NCBI GenBank assembly: GCA_021205375.1
Contig: JAJPXR010000073.1
Location: 1 to 6,862 of the forward strand
Source: Clostridiales bacterium
Lineage (GTDB): Bacteria; Bacillota; Clostridia; Oscillospirales; Oscillospiraceae
Reading direction: 5' to 3'
Length of the DNA stretch: 6,862 nucleotides
Positions 1-6,807 of this stretch are shown here, one piece after another. How positions within the stretch are numbered: position 1 is the first letter of the stretch; each line of letters starts with the position of its first letter. The notes beneath the pieces are model-generated. The model was not told the DNA's origin. It saw only the letters and a program-made list of their open reading frames with translations, and did no database searches. Position numbers and translations under genes: made by a program.

Positions 1-3000
1 GGGCTGAAAATGCCCTCGATGGCGTAAAGGGAGCCGTTGGGGTTGGCGGAGATGTCCAAGGACGGACGGCCCTGGGCGTCCACATACTGGGTGGCGATTT
101 GCCCGTTCTGCACCATTTGCTCCAGGATGGGGGAGGGGGCCACGAAGCGGCCCTCGCCGTGGGAGATGGGCACGCTGTACACGCTGCCCACCTCAGATTT
201 GAGCATCCACGGGGACTTGACCGAGGCCACCCGGATGTCGCAGTAGCGGCTCTGGTGGCGGCCAATCAGGTTGAAGGTCAGGGTGGGGCAGCTCTCGTCC
301 AGATCCCGAATTTCGCCGTAAGGCACCAGTCCCAGCTTGACCAGCGCCTGGAAGCCGTTGCAAATGCCCAGCATCAGGCCGTCCCGGTTCTTGAGCAGGT
401 CGTGGACCGCGTCCTTGATGCGAGGGTTGCGGAAGAAGGAGGCGATGAACTTGCCGGAGCCTTCCGGCTCGTCGCCGCCGGAGAAGCCGCCGGGCAGCAC
501 GATCATCTGCGCCCCCTGAATGGCCTGTTCCAGCGCTGCTTCGCTCTCAGTCAGCAGGCCGGTGGTCAGGTTGCGGATGACCAAAATCTCCGGCTCGATG
601 CCCGCCCGCAGGCAGGCGTTGGCGGTGTCGTACTCGCAGTTGGTGCCGGGGAACACGGGGATGACCGCACGGGGCCGGGCCAGCTTGGTGGCAGGGGCGT
701 GGGTGCTGCGCTGAGCGCAGTCCACGTTGGGGATGTCGTAGGGATGTTCCCCCTTCGCCACGGTGGGATAGACCTTTTCCAGCGTCCCCTCCCAGGCGGC
801 ACGCAGGTCGTCCAAGGGCAGTTCCTCGCCCGCCACCCGGAGGATGGGCAGACCGGTGGTCTCACCGATCTTCTCGCCGAAGTCCACATCCTCGGTCAGC
901 TCCGCGATGATCGCGCCGTAGTGCCGGTCAAAGAGCTTCGCGCCGGTCAGGTTGGCTTCCCCGATAAAGCCGATGCCGTTGCCGAAGGCCATTTTCATCA
1001 GGCCCTCGGCCACGCCGCCGGAGGTCAGCGCCCAGGAACCGGCCACCTTGCCGTCCAGCACCAGCCGGTGGTACTGCTGCCACATGGCTTTCATGGCGGG
1101 GTAGTCCCCCTCCGGGGCGGCGAAGAGGTACACCGGATGTCCGGGAGTCTTAAACTCGTTGGAGACGATGTTCTCCACCTTCTCCGGCGCAATGGCGAAG
1201 GAGACCAGGGTGGGCGGCACATCCAGGTCCATAAAGGAGCCGGACATGGAGTCCTTGCCGCCGATGGCGGCGCAGCCCAGCTCCAACTGAGCCTGGTACG
1301 CGCCCAGCAGGGCGGAGAAGGGCTTGCCCCAGCGGTGGGGGTCCTCGTGGAGCCGCTCAAAGTACTCCTGGAGGGTCAGATAGGCTTTCTCGTTGTCGCC
1401 GCCGGCGGCCACCAGCTTGGCAACGCTCTCGATGACGGAGCATTGCGCGCCCAGGAAGGGGTTCTGGGCCATCAGCTCCGGGTCGAAGCCGGAGGCCATG
1501 ATGGAGCAGGTGGTGGTGGTGTGGCCGGGGCCTACGGGCAGCAGGCCCACCATAGCCTGAGTGGGGGTAAGCTGCTTTTTGCCGCCGTAGGGGAACAGCA
1601 CGGAACCGGCCCCGATGGAGGCATCGAACCGCTCGGTCAGGCCCCGCTGGGAGGCGGTGTTGGGGTTCTCGGCCAGGGCGAAGAAACGGCTCTTCACGTC
1701 GGCGGTCTGGTCGTCCTCCGGCTTGCCGGGGAGGGCGGGGACCGCTACGGTGGCGTGTTTCACTGCGCCGTTGGAGTTCAGGAAGGAGCGGGACAGGTTG
1801 GCAATGGCCGCGCCGTTCCAGTTGATGACCATGCGGGGTTCCTCCGTGACGACAGCCACGGTGTACGCCTCCAGGTTTTCGGCGGTGGCGGCGGCGATGA
1901 ACTTGTCCACGTCCTCCGGGGCCACGACCACGGCCATTCGCTCCTGGGACTCGGAGATGGACAGTTCCGTTCCATCCAGGCCCTCGTACTTCTTGCGCAC
2001 GGCGTTCAGGTCGATTTGCAGACCGTCGGCCAGCTCGCCGATGGCCACGGAGACGCCGCCTGCGCCGAAGTCGTTGCAGCGCTTGATCATCCGGGTCACG
2101 TCGCCGTTGCGGAACAGCCGCTGGATTTTGCGCTCCTCCGGGGCGTTGCCCTTCTGCACCTCGGACCCCATGGTCTGGAGGGAGTCCATGTTGTGGGTCT
2201 TGGAGGAACCAGTGGCCCCGCCGATGCCGTCCCGTCCGGTGCGGCCACCCAGCAGGATGACGATGTCGCCGGGGGCGGGGACTTCCCGCACCACCGCGTC
2301 AGAGCGCACCGCGCCCACCACAGCACCCAGCTCCATGTGCTTCGCCACGTAGCCGGGGTGATAGTATTCGTTGACGATGCCGGTTGCCAGGCCGATCTGG
2401 TTGCCGTAGGAGGAATACCCGGCGGCGGCGGTGGTGGCCAGCTTCCGCTGGGGCAGACGGCCCTCGATGGTCTCGCTCATGGGGACGCGGGGGTCGCCGC
2501 AGCCGGTGATGCGCATGGCCTGATAGATATACGCCCGCCCGGAGAGGGGGTCCCGGATAGCGCCGCCGATGCAGGTGGCCGCGCCGCCGAAAGGCTCGAT
2601 TTCCGTGGGGTGGTTATGGGTTTCGTTCTTGAACTGGAGCAGCCAGTCCTCCTCTGCGCCGTCCACGTCCACGGGGATGTGGATGGAGCAGGCGTTGATC
2701 TCCTCGGACTGGTCGATGTTGGCAAGGCCGCCCCGCTTTTTCAGCACCTTGGTGCCGGCGGTGGCGATGTCCATCAGGGTCTCCGGGCGCTTTGCGGCCT
2801 TCTCCTGGCCGTAGACCTCCACCCGGTCCGCCTTATAGCGGTCATAGGCCGCTTTGACGGCGGGGTCCTGGATGTCGGCGGAGTCCAGATGGGTGCCGAA
2901 GGTGGTGTGGCGGCAATGGTCGGACCAGTAGGTGTCCACCACGCGAATTTCCGTGATGGTGGGGTCCCGGTGTTCCTCGTTCTGGAAGTAGGACTGGAGG

Positions 3001-3599
3001 AAGGCCAGGTCGTCCAGGTCCATCGCCAGGCCCAGCCGCTTCAGCAGCTCCGCCAGGGCCTTCCGGTCCATGCCAATGAAGCCCTCCACAGTAGCCACGG
3101 AGGTGGGGATGTCGTAGGTCTGCACCAGGGTCTCTGGCTTGTCCATGGCGGCCTCCCGGCGCTCCACCGGGTTGATGAGGTAGCGGCGCACCCGGTCCAA
3201 CTCCGCCGGGGAGACGGCGGGCAGCAGCACATAGAGGGTGGCAGCGCTGACCAGAGGCCGGTCGCAGCCCGCCAGGAGCTGGACGCACTGGGCGCAGGAA
3301 TCCGCCCGCTGGTCGAACTGGCCCGGCAGGGCCTCCACCGCCAGGATGGAGTGGTCCTCCGGCAGGTCGGGCAGCGTTTCGTCGTAGAAGTTGTCCACCA
3401 TCGGCTCAGAAAAGACGGTGGTCTTGGCCCGCTGGTATACGGCCTCGTCGATTTGGTCCACGTCGTAGCGGTGGATGATGCGAACGCCCTCCAGGTTCGT
3501 CAGGCCCAACTGCTCCCGCAGTTCGGCCAGCAGGTGACTGGCCTCCAGGTCAAAGCCGGGGCGTTTTTCCGCGTAGCAGCGGTACACTTGGTTGCTCAT
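1..3599 (-). CDS. purL: Phosphoribosylformylglycinamidine (FGAM) synthase, large single-chain form, 3' end outside window
   Basis: This cytoplasmic enzyme catalyses the fourth step of de novo purine synthesis: FGAR + glutamine + ATP give FGAM + glutamate + ADP + phosphate. The visible reading frame is 1199 codons with no internal stop and begins MSNQVYRCYAEKRPGFDLEA. Domains appear in family order: a PurS-like N-terminal region (about 1-170); a linker with SDHCRHTTF (from S226); a first synthetase half with ETHNHPTE (H328), the glycine-rich GGRTGRDGIGG (about 450-465) and CNDFGAGGVS (about 504); a second half with GGKDSMSGSF (about 780) and SGGVAEGL (about 855); and a class I glutaminase domain from about 970. 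The glutaminase holds PGTNCEYDTA, GGFSGGDEPEGSGKF, the nucleophile Cys1080 in LGICNGFQ, and the His1147/Glu1149 pair in HGEGRF. Clostridial single-chain PurL proteins are about 1240 residues, so roughly 40 C-terminal residues are missing at the window edge. All expected catalytic motifs are present. No other purine gene lies upstream; any operon partners would be downstream, beyond position 1. Confidence 0.97.
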   Translation of the reverse strand, partial: MSNQVYRCYAEKRPGFDLEASHLLAELREQLGLTNLEGVRIIHRYDVDQIDEAVYQRAKTTVFSEPMVDNFYDETLPDLPEDHSILAVEALPGQFDQRADSCAQCVQLLAGCDRPLVSAATLYVLLPAVSPAELDRVRRYLINPVERREAAMDKPETLVQTYDIPTSVATVEGFIGMDRKALAELLKRLGLAMDLDDLAFLQSYFQNEEHRDPTITEIRVVDTYWSDHCRHTTFGTHLDSADIQDPAVKAAYDRYKADRVEVYGQEKAAKRPETLMDIATAGTKVLKKRGGLANIDQSEEINACSIHIPVDVDGAEEDWLLQFKNETHNHPTEIEPFGGAATCIGGAIRDPLSGRAYIYQAMRITGCGDPRVPMSETIEGRLPQRKLATTAAAGYSSYGNQIGLATGIVNEYYHPGYVAKHMELGAVVGAVRSDAVVREVPAPGDIVILLGGRTGRDGIGGATGSSKTHNMDSLQTMGSEVQKGNAPEERKIQRLFRNGDVTRMIKRCNDFGAGGVSVAIGELADGLQIDLNAVRKKYEGLDGTELSISESQERMAVVVAPEDVDKFIAAATAENLEAYTVAVVTEEPRMVINWNGAAIANLSRSFLNSNGAVKHATVAVPALPGKPEDDQTADVKSRFFALAENPNTASQRGLTERFDASIGAGSVLFPYGGKKQLTPTQAMVGLLPVGPGHTTTTCSIMASGFDPELMAQNPFLGAQCSVIESVAKLVAAGGDNEKAYLTLQEYFERLHEDPHRWGKPFSALLGAYQAQLELGCAAIGGKDSMSGSFMDLDVPPTLVSFAIAPEKVENIVSNEFKTPGHPVYLFAAPEGDYPAMKAMWQQYHRLVLDGKVAGSWALTSGGVAEGLMKMAFGNGIGFIGEANLTGAKLFDRHYGAIIAELTEDVDFGEKIGETTGLPILRVAGEELPLDDLRAAWEGTLEKVYPTVAKGEHPYDIPNVDCAQRSTHAPATKLARPRAVIPVFPGTNCEYDTANACLRAGIEPEILVIRNLTTGLLTESEAALEQAIQGAQMIVLPGGFSGGDEPEGSGKFIASFFRNPRIKDAVHDLLKNRDGLMLGICNGFQALVKLGLVPYGEIRDLDESCPTLTFNLIGRHQSRYCDIRVASVKSPWMLKSEVGSVYSVPISHGEGRFVAPSPILEQMVQNGQIATQYVDAQGRPSLDISANPNGSLYAIEGIFS

Positions 3600-3735
3600 G
3601 ATTCCGTTCCTCCTGTTGCTGTCTGTTGAAACTGTTCAAGGTTGGAAGTGCTGGAAAAGTGCGCGTGGTTCTTCGTAGAAAACTTGTGCCATGCTGGGCA
3701 AAAATACTGACCCAACAACAAGCACTATCCCCCTT
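3600..3735 (-). other. Leader region of purL, no gene seen
   Basis: This is the gene-free stretch between the purL start and the composite repeat. Apart from the ribosome binding site, it holds a perfect 5-base inverted repeat, TTGAA-ACTG-TTCAA (3626-3639), 26 bases upstream of the start codon. I found no well-spaced -35/-10 pair, no purine riboswitch core and no sequence resembling the known Bacillus PurR box. The purL promoter is probably here or within the adjoining repeat, but I cannot place it. Confidence 0.4.
3609..3614 (-). promoter_or_regulatory. Shine-Dalgarno sequence of purL
   Basis: The minus strand reads AGGAGG here, followed by 9 bases and then the ATG at 3599. It is a full-consensus ribosome binding site and fixes the purL start. 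Confidence 0.9.
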
Positions 3736-3866
3736 GCCTCCCCTGTGAAGCGCTGGCCGAATGGCCAATTCCTCTTTAGCGCAAATGCAGGGAGCTATGG
3801 CCTTTAGGCCATGCGAGTCGCAAAGGGGAGGAGGGCCGCCGCCTTTAGGCGGTGGCGGAGGGGTTT
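3736..3866. repeat. Composite intergenic hairpin repeat, copy A (split by a 76-base segment)
   Basis: On the plus strand the element opens with GCCTCCCCT and ends GGCGGAGGGGTTT. Its outer arm CCTCCCCT (3737-3744) is complementary to AGGGGAGG (3824-3831). It then carries the hairpin CCGCCGCC-TTTA-GGCGGTGG (3836-3855), with one G-U pair if transcribed from the plus strand. Bases 3822-3866 match the reverse complement of 6808-6852 at 44 of 45 positions, so the same repeat occurs twice in this window in opposite orientation. Relative to the other copy, the loop of the outer hairpin is expanded by about 76 bases. It lies in the 310-base gap downstream of the solute-binding gene and upstream of purL. 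Neither strand shows a T-run after the stems, so it is not a typical intrinsic terminator. It resembles the short non-coding palindromic repeats scattered between genes in many Clostridia; that comparison is from general knowledge. Confidence 0.85.
3746..3821. repeat. 76-base structured segment nested in repeat copy A
   Basis: This segment lies between the two arms that form the outer hairpin and is absent from the copy at the right edge. It has its own inverted repeats: TGGCC-GAAT-GGCCA (3754-3767), TTCCT pairing with AGGGA (3769-3773 with 3789-3793, one G-U), ATGGCC-TTTA-GGCCAT (3797-3812) and GCGA-G-TCGC (3813-3821). The TTTA loop flanked by GGCC-type stems echoes the TTTA loop of the neighbouring hairpin, so the element looks built from related hairpin modules. 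The exact junctions are ambiguous by a few bases. Confidence 0.7.
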
Positions 3867-3909
3867 CTGGTACATAGATGAGTAAAATGGATACACAGCC
3901 GCTTAGATA

Positions 3910-5751
3910 TCATTCTTCGCCCTTGCTGGCCTCCACCGCTTCTTCGGTGAAAGACCAGTCCCAGAAGTGGAAAAACAAATTCTGCTGGGTGGGCTTCTGG
4001 CTGGTGAGATACCCCTCCCGGCTGAGCAGGGAGTAGGTCTTGAAGCAGACGGGGATAAACGGGGCCTGCTCCGCCAGCGCCTGATAAAACTCGGAGGCGG
4101 CGTCAGCCCGTTCCTCGCTGCTGGCACAGTTGAACAGCCGGGACAGCTCCGACAAGTCGGCGTCATAGTAGCCGCTGTAATTCAGGCTGCCGCCGTAGCC
4201 GATGAACTGAGTCAGGTCGAAGTTGCCCTTCATCTTCACCTCGCCCAGGTAGAGGTCATAGTCCCCGTTCCGCAGGGCCTTTTTGTACTTGGACCAGGAG
4301 AGGGTCTCCACCTCCACGTCCAGCCCCGCATCCTTTAACTCTTGGGCGATCTCCTTCGCCAGAGACACCTTAAAGCTGGAGTTGGAGTTCACCACCAGGG
4401 TCAGGGTGGAACCGGGGTCTGCCGCTCCGCACAGCTCAGCCGCCGTGTCCCGGTCATAGGCCAACTCCGCCGCCAGCTCCTCATCGTAGAGGGTGGAGCT
4501 GGGGGAGACAGGCAGCACCGCCGCCTCTGCGTGGCCCGCCAGCATCCGGGTGACCAACGTCTCCCGGTTCAGCGAGCGGTAAATGGCGGCCCGGAGGGAC
4601 TGGTCGGCACAGGCCCCCTCGCTGGTGTTGCACCCCAGGTAAATCATATTGGTGGTGGCGTAGTCAGTGACGGAATAGCTGCCGGTGTAGGTCAGAGAGT
4701 CGTTCCCCGTCATATCGGTGGAGACCACGGAGACGTTGCCGCTGCTGAACCCAAAGACCAGCTCGTCGCTGTCCTCCACGGCGTAAATTTTGATCTCCTC
4801 CAGGGGCTGGGTGATGGTTTTCGTCACCAGCATGGTGGTATCTGAACCGCTGGTGCTGTTCAGGTTCTCCACCTCTTCCTCGTACTCCCGCGTCAACTGC
4901 CACCAGCTCGTGTTGGCGGTCAGCTTGGTGGGCAGACCGTTCTTGTTCCGCTTGGGGATATACGGCCCCGTTCCCACGGGGAACAGGTCCTCACCGGTGC
5001 CATATTTCACGATGGGGATGTCCAAAAAGGCGGCCACGTTGGTGTTGGCCCCGCTGATGGTCAGGTAGACGGTGGTGCTGCTGCCCTGCCACACGTTGGT
5101 GACGGTGGAGAGGCGATTATAGTAAACACTGTCGGAATCCATGGCCCGCTCGATGGAATAGACCACGTCGTCCGCGTCCATGGTGCTGCCGTCGGAGAAG
5201 GTCACGCCGCTGCGGAGGGTGATGGTCACATCCGTCTCGTAAGTTGTAATAGCGGTCTCAGTGCTCTCCTTCCCCTCGGCGCTGGCGGAGCCGTCGCCCT
5301 CCTCCTCGTCTGCACCGGGATCGGTTTCGGTGTCCTCGTCCCCGGTCTGGGTATCGGTATTTTTCTCCTTCTCTTCGTCCTCGTCGCTCTTCATGGTGGT
5401 GGTGCCGGTGGAGCGCACCTCCGCTGTCACCGACTCCGCCAGACAGGGGATGGCCTCAAAGGACTCGTTGACCTCGAACAACGTCTCATAGACCAGCCCG
5501 GCGATGGTCTGGTTTTGGGCGTTGTCGCAAAAGTAGGGGTTGATGCCCACTCCTTTATAATACCCCAGTCCGAAGGCGGACAGCTCTTCCGTCTCCTCCG
5601 GTTCCTCCACCACCTCCTCCACAGAGGCGTCCGCCGAGCCTTCGGCAGAGTTGTCCCCGTCGGCGGAGCTGTCCCCCTGACGGGCGCAGGCCGTCAGGCC
5701 CAGCAGCAGCGAGAGAACCAGCACAAGGGAGAGAAAAGAACGTTTTTTCAT
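3910..5751 (-). CDS. Lipoprotein solute-binding protein, family 5 (peptide/oligopeptide ABC transporter type)
   Basis: The 613-residue product is predicted to be a membrane-anchored extracellular receptor that delivers a ligand, probably a peptide, to an ABC importer. Residues 1-22 form a lipoprotein signal peptide: MKKR, a Leu/Val-rich core and the lipobox LTAC with Cys22. An acidic Ser/Glu/Asp linker follows to about 58. Family features are LVYETLFEVN (86-95), TITLRSGVTFSDGSTMDADDVVYSIERAM (about 176-204, read in two parts), PVGTGPY (258-264), DQSLRAAIYRSLNRETLV (383-400) and the C-terminal lobe to about 600. Two things are unusual. Residues about 113-170 are a highly acidic low-complexity insertion just before the conserved strand, and residues about 285-318 also look longer than usual. 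Members are usually about 500-560 residues. No permease or ATPase gene is adjacent in the window, so the protein is an orphan here and its ligand cannot be named. The start is supported by the signal peptide and a GAGG site; the stop is TGA. Confidence 0.93.
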   Translation of the reverse strand: MKKRSFLSLVLVLSLLLGLTACARQGDSSADGDNSAEGSADASVEEVVEEPEETEELSAFGLGYYKGVGINPYFCDNAQNQTIAGLVYETLFEVNESFEAIPCLAESVTAEVRSTGTTTMKSDEDEEKEKNTDTQTGDEDTETDPGADEEEGDGSASAEGKESTETAITTYETDVTITLRSGVTFSDGSTMDADDVVYSIERAMDSDSVYYNRLSTVTNVWQGSSTTVYLTISGANTNVAAFLDIPIVKYGTGEDLFPVGTGPYIPKRNKNGLPTKLTANTSWWQLTREYEEEVENLNSTSGSDTTMLVTKTITQPLEEIKIYAVEDSDELVFGFSSGNVSVVSTDMTGNDSLTYTGSYSVTDYATTNMIYLGCNTSEGACADQSLRAAIYRSLNRETLVTRMLAGHAEAAVLPVSPSSTLYDEELAAELAYDRDTAAELCGAADPGSTLTLVVNSNSSFKVSLAKEIAQELKDAGLDVEVETLSWSKYKKALRNGDYDLYLGEVKMKGNFDLTQFIGYGGSLNYSGYYDADLSELSRLFNCASSEERADAASEFYQALAEQAPFIPVCFKTYSLLSREGYLTSQKPTQQNLFFHFWDWSFTEEAVEASKGEE

Positions 5752-5758
5752 AGGAGAA

Positions 5759-5762
5759 CCTC
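5759..5762 (-). promoter_or_regulatory. Shine-Dalgarno sequence of the solute-binding protein gene
   Basis: The minus strand reads GAGG, 7 bases before the ATG at 5751. It is shorter than the sites of the two other genes but well placed. It lies only a few bases from the edge of the 7-base repeat element, so the repeat reaches almost to the translation start. Confidence 0.7.
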
Positions 5763-5769
5763 GTAAAGA

Positions 5770-5911
5770 TAAGCTATTAGCCGTTAGCTGTTAGTCAAGT
5801 ATTGCTGGCTTAAAGCGAACAGCCAATAACTGAAACAGCAGTTGGCGGCTAACCATGAACTGTCAGCCAAACGCTGCCAGGCTAGTAGCTAATAGCTAAA
5901 AGCTAACAGCT
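5770..5911. repeat. 142-base element with inverted heptad-repeat arms
   Basis: The left arm (5770-5797) is a run of 7-base units: TAAGCTA, TTAGCCG, TTAGCTG, TTAGTCA. The right arm (5879-5911) is a run of the complementary unit in the same 7-base step: AGGCTAG, TAGCTAA, TAGCTAA, AAGCTAA, CAGCT. Bases 5772-5794 match the reverse complement of 5889-5911 at 19 of 23 positions, so the arms form an imperfect inverted repeat. The middle (about 5798-5878) has weaker complementary pieces such as AGCC...AACTG with CAGTT...GGCT. No open reading frame fits inside. The element fills the gap between the pgeF stop codon and the next gene's leader, and is more AT-rich than the flanking genes. It resembles a small non-autonomous mobile element or dispersed palindromic repeat. 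Confidence 0.7.
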
Positions 5912-5912
5912 C

Positions 5913-6728
5913 TTACAGCAGTTGAATCATGGCCGCCATAGACCCCCGTGCGGGGCCGGTGTGCCTATGGCTCCAGTATATATCAGGATGGCAGGAGGTG
6001 CAATCGTCAGAAATAACGATTTTTTCCGGCAAAACCCCGGCTTTTTCAAGCCAGTAACCATTGATCCCCTTCAAATCCACCCGAAACTTGCCGCCCGGCA
6101 GCGGGTCGATAAACGGGGCCGCCGCAGAGCGTCCCATGGCCCACTCCATGGCCTGAGGCACGTCGCCGTGGGTCTCGAAGCAGCAGCGGGAAATGCCCGG
6201 CCCAATGGCACAGCGAATGTCCGCCGGGCGGCAGCCGTAGACCTCGGCCATGGTGCGCACGGTTTTCCCGGCGATGCCCAGGGCGGTGCCCCGCCAACCG
6301 GCGTGGCAGGCCCCCACCACCCGGCGCACCGGATCATAGAACAGGATGGGGATGCAGTCGGCGGAGAAAATCACCAGCGGCAGGCCGGGGACGTCCGTCA
6401 CCAGCCCGTCGGCCTCGTAGTCCCGCGGGCGGTCCAGCCCTTTTCCCGCGTCCGCCAGGGTGCAGACCCGAATTTCGTCCCTGTGGACCTGGTGGGAAAA
6501 GACCATTTTGTCCATCTGCGCGCCCAGCGCGCCGCAGAACCGGCGGTAGTTCTCCCGGACGTTGGCCGGGTCGTCCCCGCGGGCAATGCCCAGGTTCAGG
6601 CTGGCCAGGTGTCCTTCGCTGACCCCGCCCAGCCGGGTGGAGAAGCCGTGGACGGCAGCAGCGTCGGTGAGGCCCTCCGCGCTGAGCCAGTCCAGACCAG
6701 CTTCCTCCTGTCTGTGGATAAAATACAT
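5913..6728 (-). CDS. pgeF: YfiH/LACC1-family multicopper-oxidase-like protein, peptidoglycan editing factor PgeF
   Basis: The 271-residue product belongs to the old DUF152/polyphenol oxidase (YfiH, YlmD) family. Characterised members act in the cytoplasm; E. coli YfiH prevents wrong amino acids from entering peptidoglycan precursors, and other members have purine nucleoside phosphorylase and adenosine deaminase activity. Which activity this protein has cannot be read from sequence. Motifs, numbered from the ATG at 6728, are GFSTRLGGVS (about 28-37), LNLG (44-47), FSHQVH with the putative metal ligand His82, SADCIPILFYD with Cys125, HAGWRGT with His142, AIGPGIS (about 174-180), and the C-terminal CTSCHPDIYWSHR. 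The His/Cys/His set matches the family's zinc site, and the length is normal. An in-frame GTG at 6743 would add five residues, but it overlaps the Shine-Dalgarno region, so I chose the ATG. The TAA stop directly abuts the heptad-repeat element. Confidence 0.95.
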   Translation of the reverse strand: MYFIHRQEEAGLDWLSAEGLTDAAAVHGFSTRLGGVSEGHLASLNLGIARGDDPANVRENYRRFCGALGAQMDKMVFSHQVHRDEIRVCTLADAGKGLDRPRDYEADGLVTDVPGLPLVIFSADCIPILFYDPVRRVVGACHAGWRGTALGIAGKTVRTMAEVYGCRPADIRCAIGPGISRCCFETHGDVPQAMEWAMGRSAAAPFIDPLPGGKFRVDLKGINGYWLEKAGVLPEKIVISDDCTSCHPDIYWSHRHTGPARGSMAAMIQLL

Positions 6729-6733
6729 CGCGT

Positions 6734-6739
6734 CTCCTT
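6734..6739 (-). promoter_or_regulatory. Shine-Dalgarno sequence that decides the pgeF start
   Basis: The minus strand reads AAGGAG, then ACGCG, then the ATG at 6728. This well-spaced site favours that ATG over the in-frame GTG at 6743, which lies upstream of the ribosome binding site. Confidence 0.85.
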
Positions 6740-6752
6740 CCACTTATAAGGA

Positions 6753-6779
6753 CAGCCGCAGACAAACCGCCTGCGGCTG
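6753..6779. other. 9-base-pair stem-loop in the pgeF leader
   Basis: CAGCCGCAG (6753-6761) is perfectly complementary to CTGCGGCTG (6771-6779) across a 9-base loop. On the minus strand the stem follows a T-run and ends 13 bases before the pgeF Shine-Dalgarno site, so it would form in the 5' leader if transcription starts upstream. On the plus strand it is followed by AAAAA, so it does not look like an intrinsic terminator in either direction. It could be a leader structure or another small palindromic repeat. Confidence 0.6.
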
Positions 6780-6807
6780 GAAAAATTGAGTTTGAAATCC
6801 TGGCAGC

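Noticed and set aside
99..3629. A 1176-codon plus-strand reading frame that could be taken for a giant protein
   Set aside because: It is the in-register complement of purL, which has all the catalytic motifs of its family. The antisense product shows no recognisable domain, and its openness is explained by the absence of three codons in purL.
3550..3768. A 72-codon minus-strand reading frame covering the purL leader
   Set aside because: It overlaps the purL start in another frame, has no convincing ribosome binding site or domain, and spans the purL Shine-Dalgarno site.
3836..3866. GC-rich hairpin as an intrinsic terminator between the solute-binding gene and purL
   Set aside because: Neither strand has a T-run immediately after the stem, and the same hairpin occurs in a second repeat copy, which fits a dispersed repeat better.
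5771..5798. TTGACT on the minus strand as a -35 box for the solute-binding gene
   Set aside because: The best partner with normal spacing (TAGCTT) is poor, and the implied start site would fall on the ribosome binding site. The hexamer lies in the heptad-repeat arm and is probably coincidental.
6729..6743. GTG at 6743 as the start of pgeF
   Set aside because: It lies upstream of and overlaps the AAGGAG ribosome binding region that is correctly spaced for the ATG at 6728; the extra residues MEGDA match nothing known in the family.
5922..6749. A 275-codon plus-strand reading frame opposite pgeF
   Set aside because: It is an in-register antisense shadow of a well-supported gene, with low-information composition and no domain.
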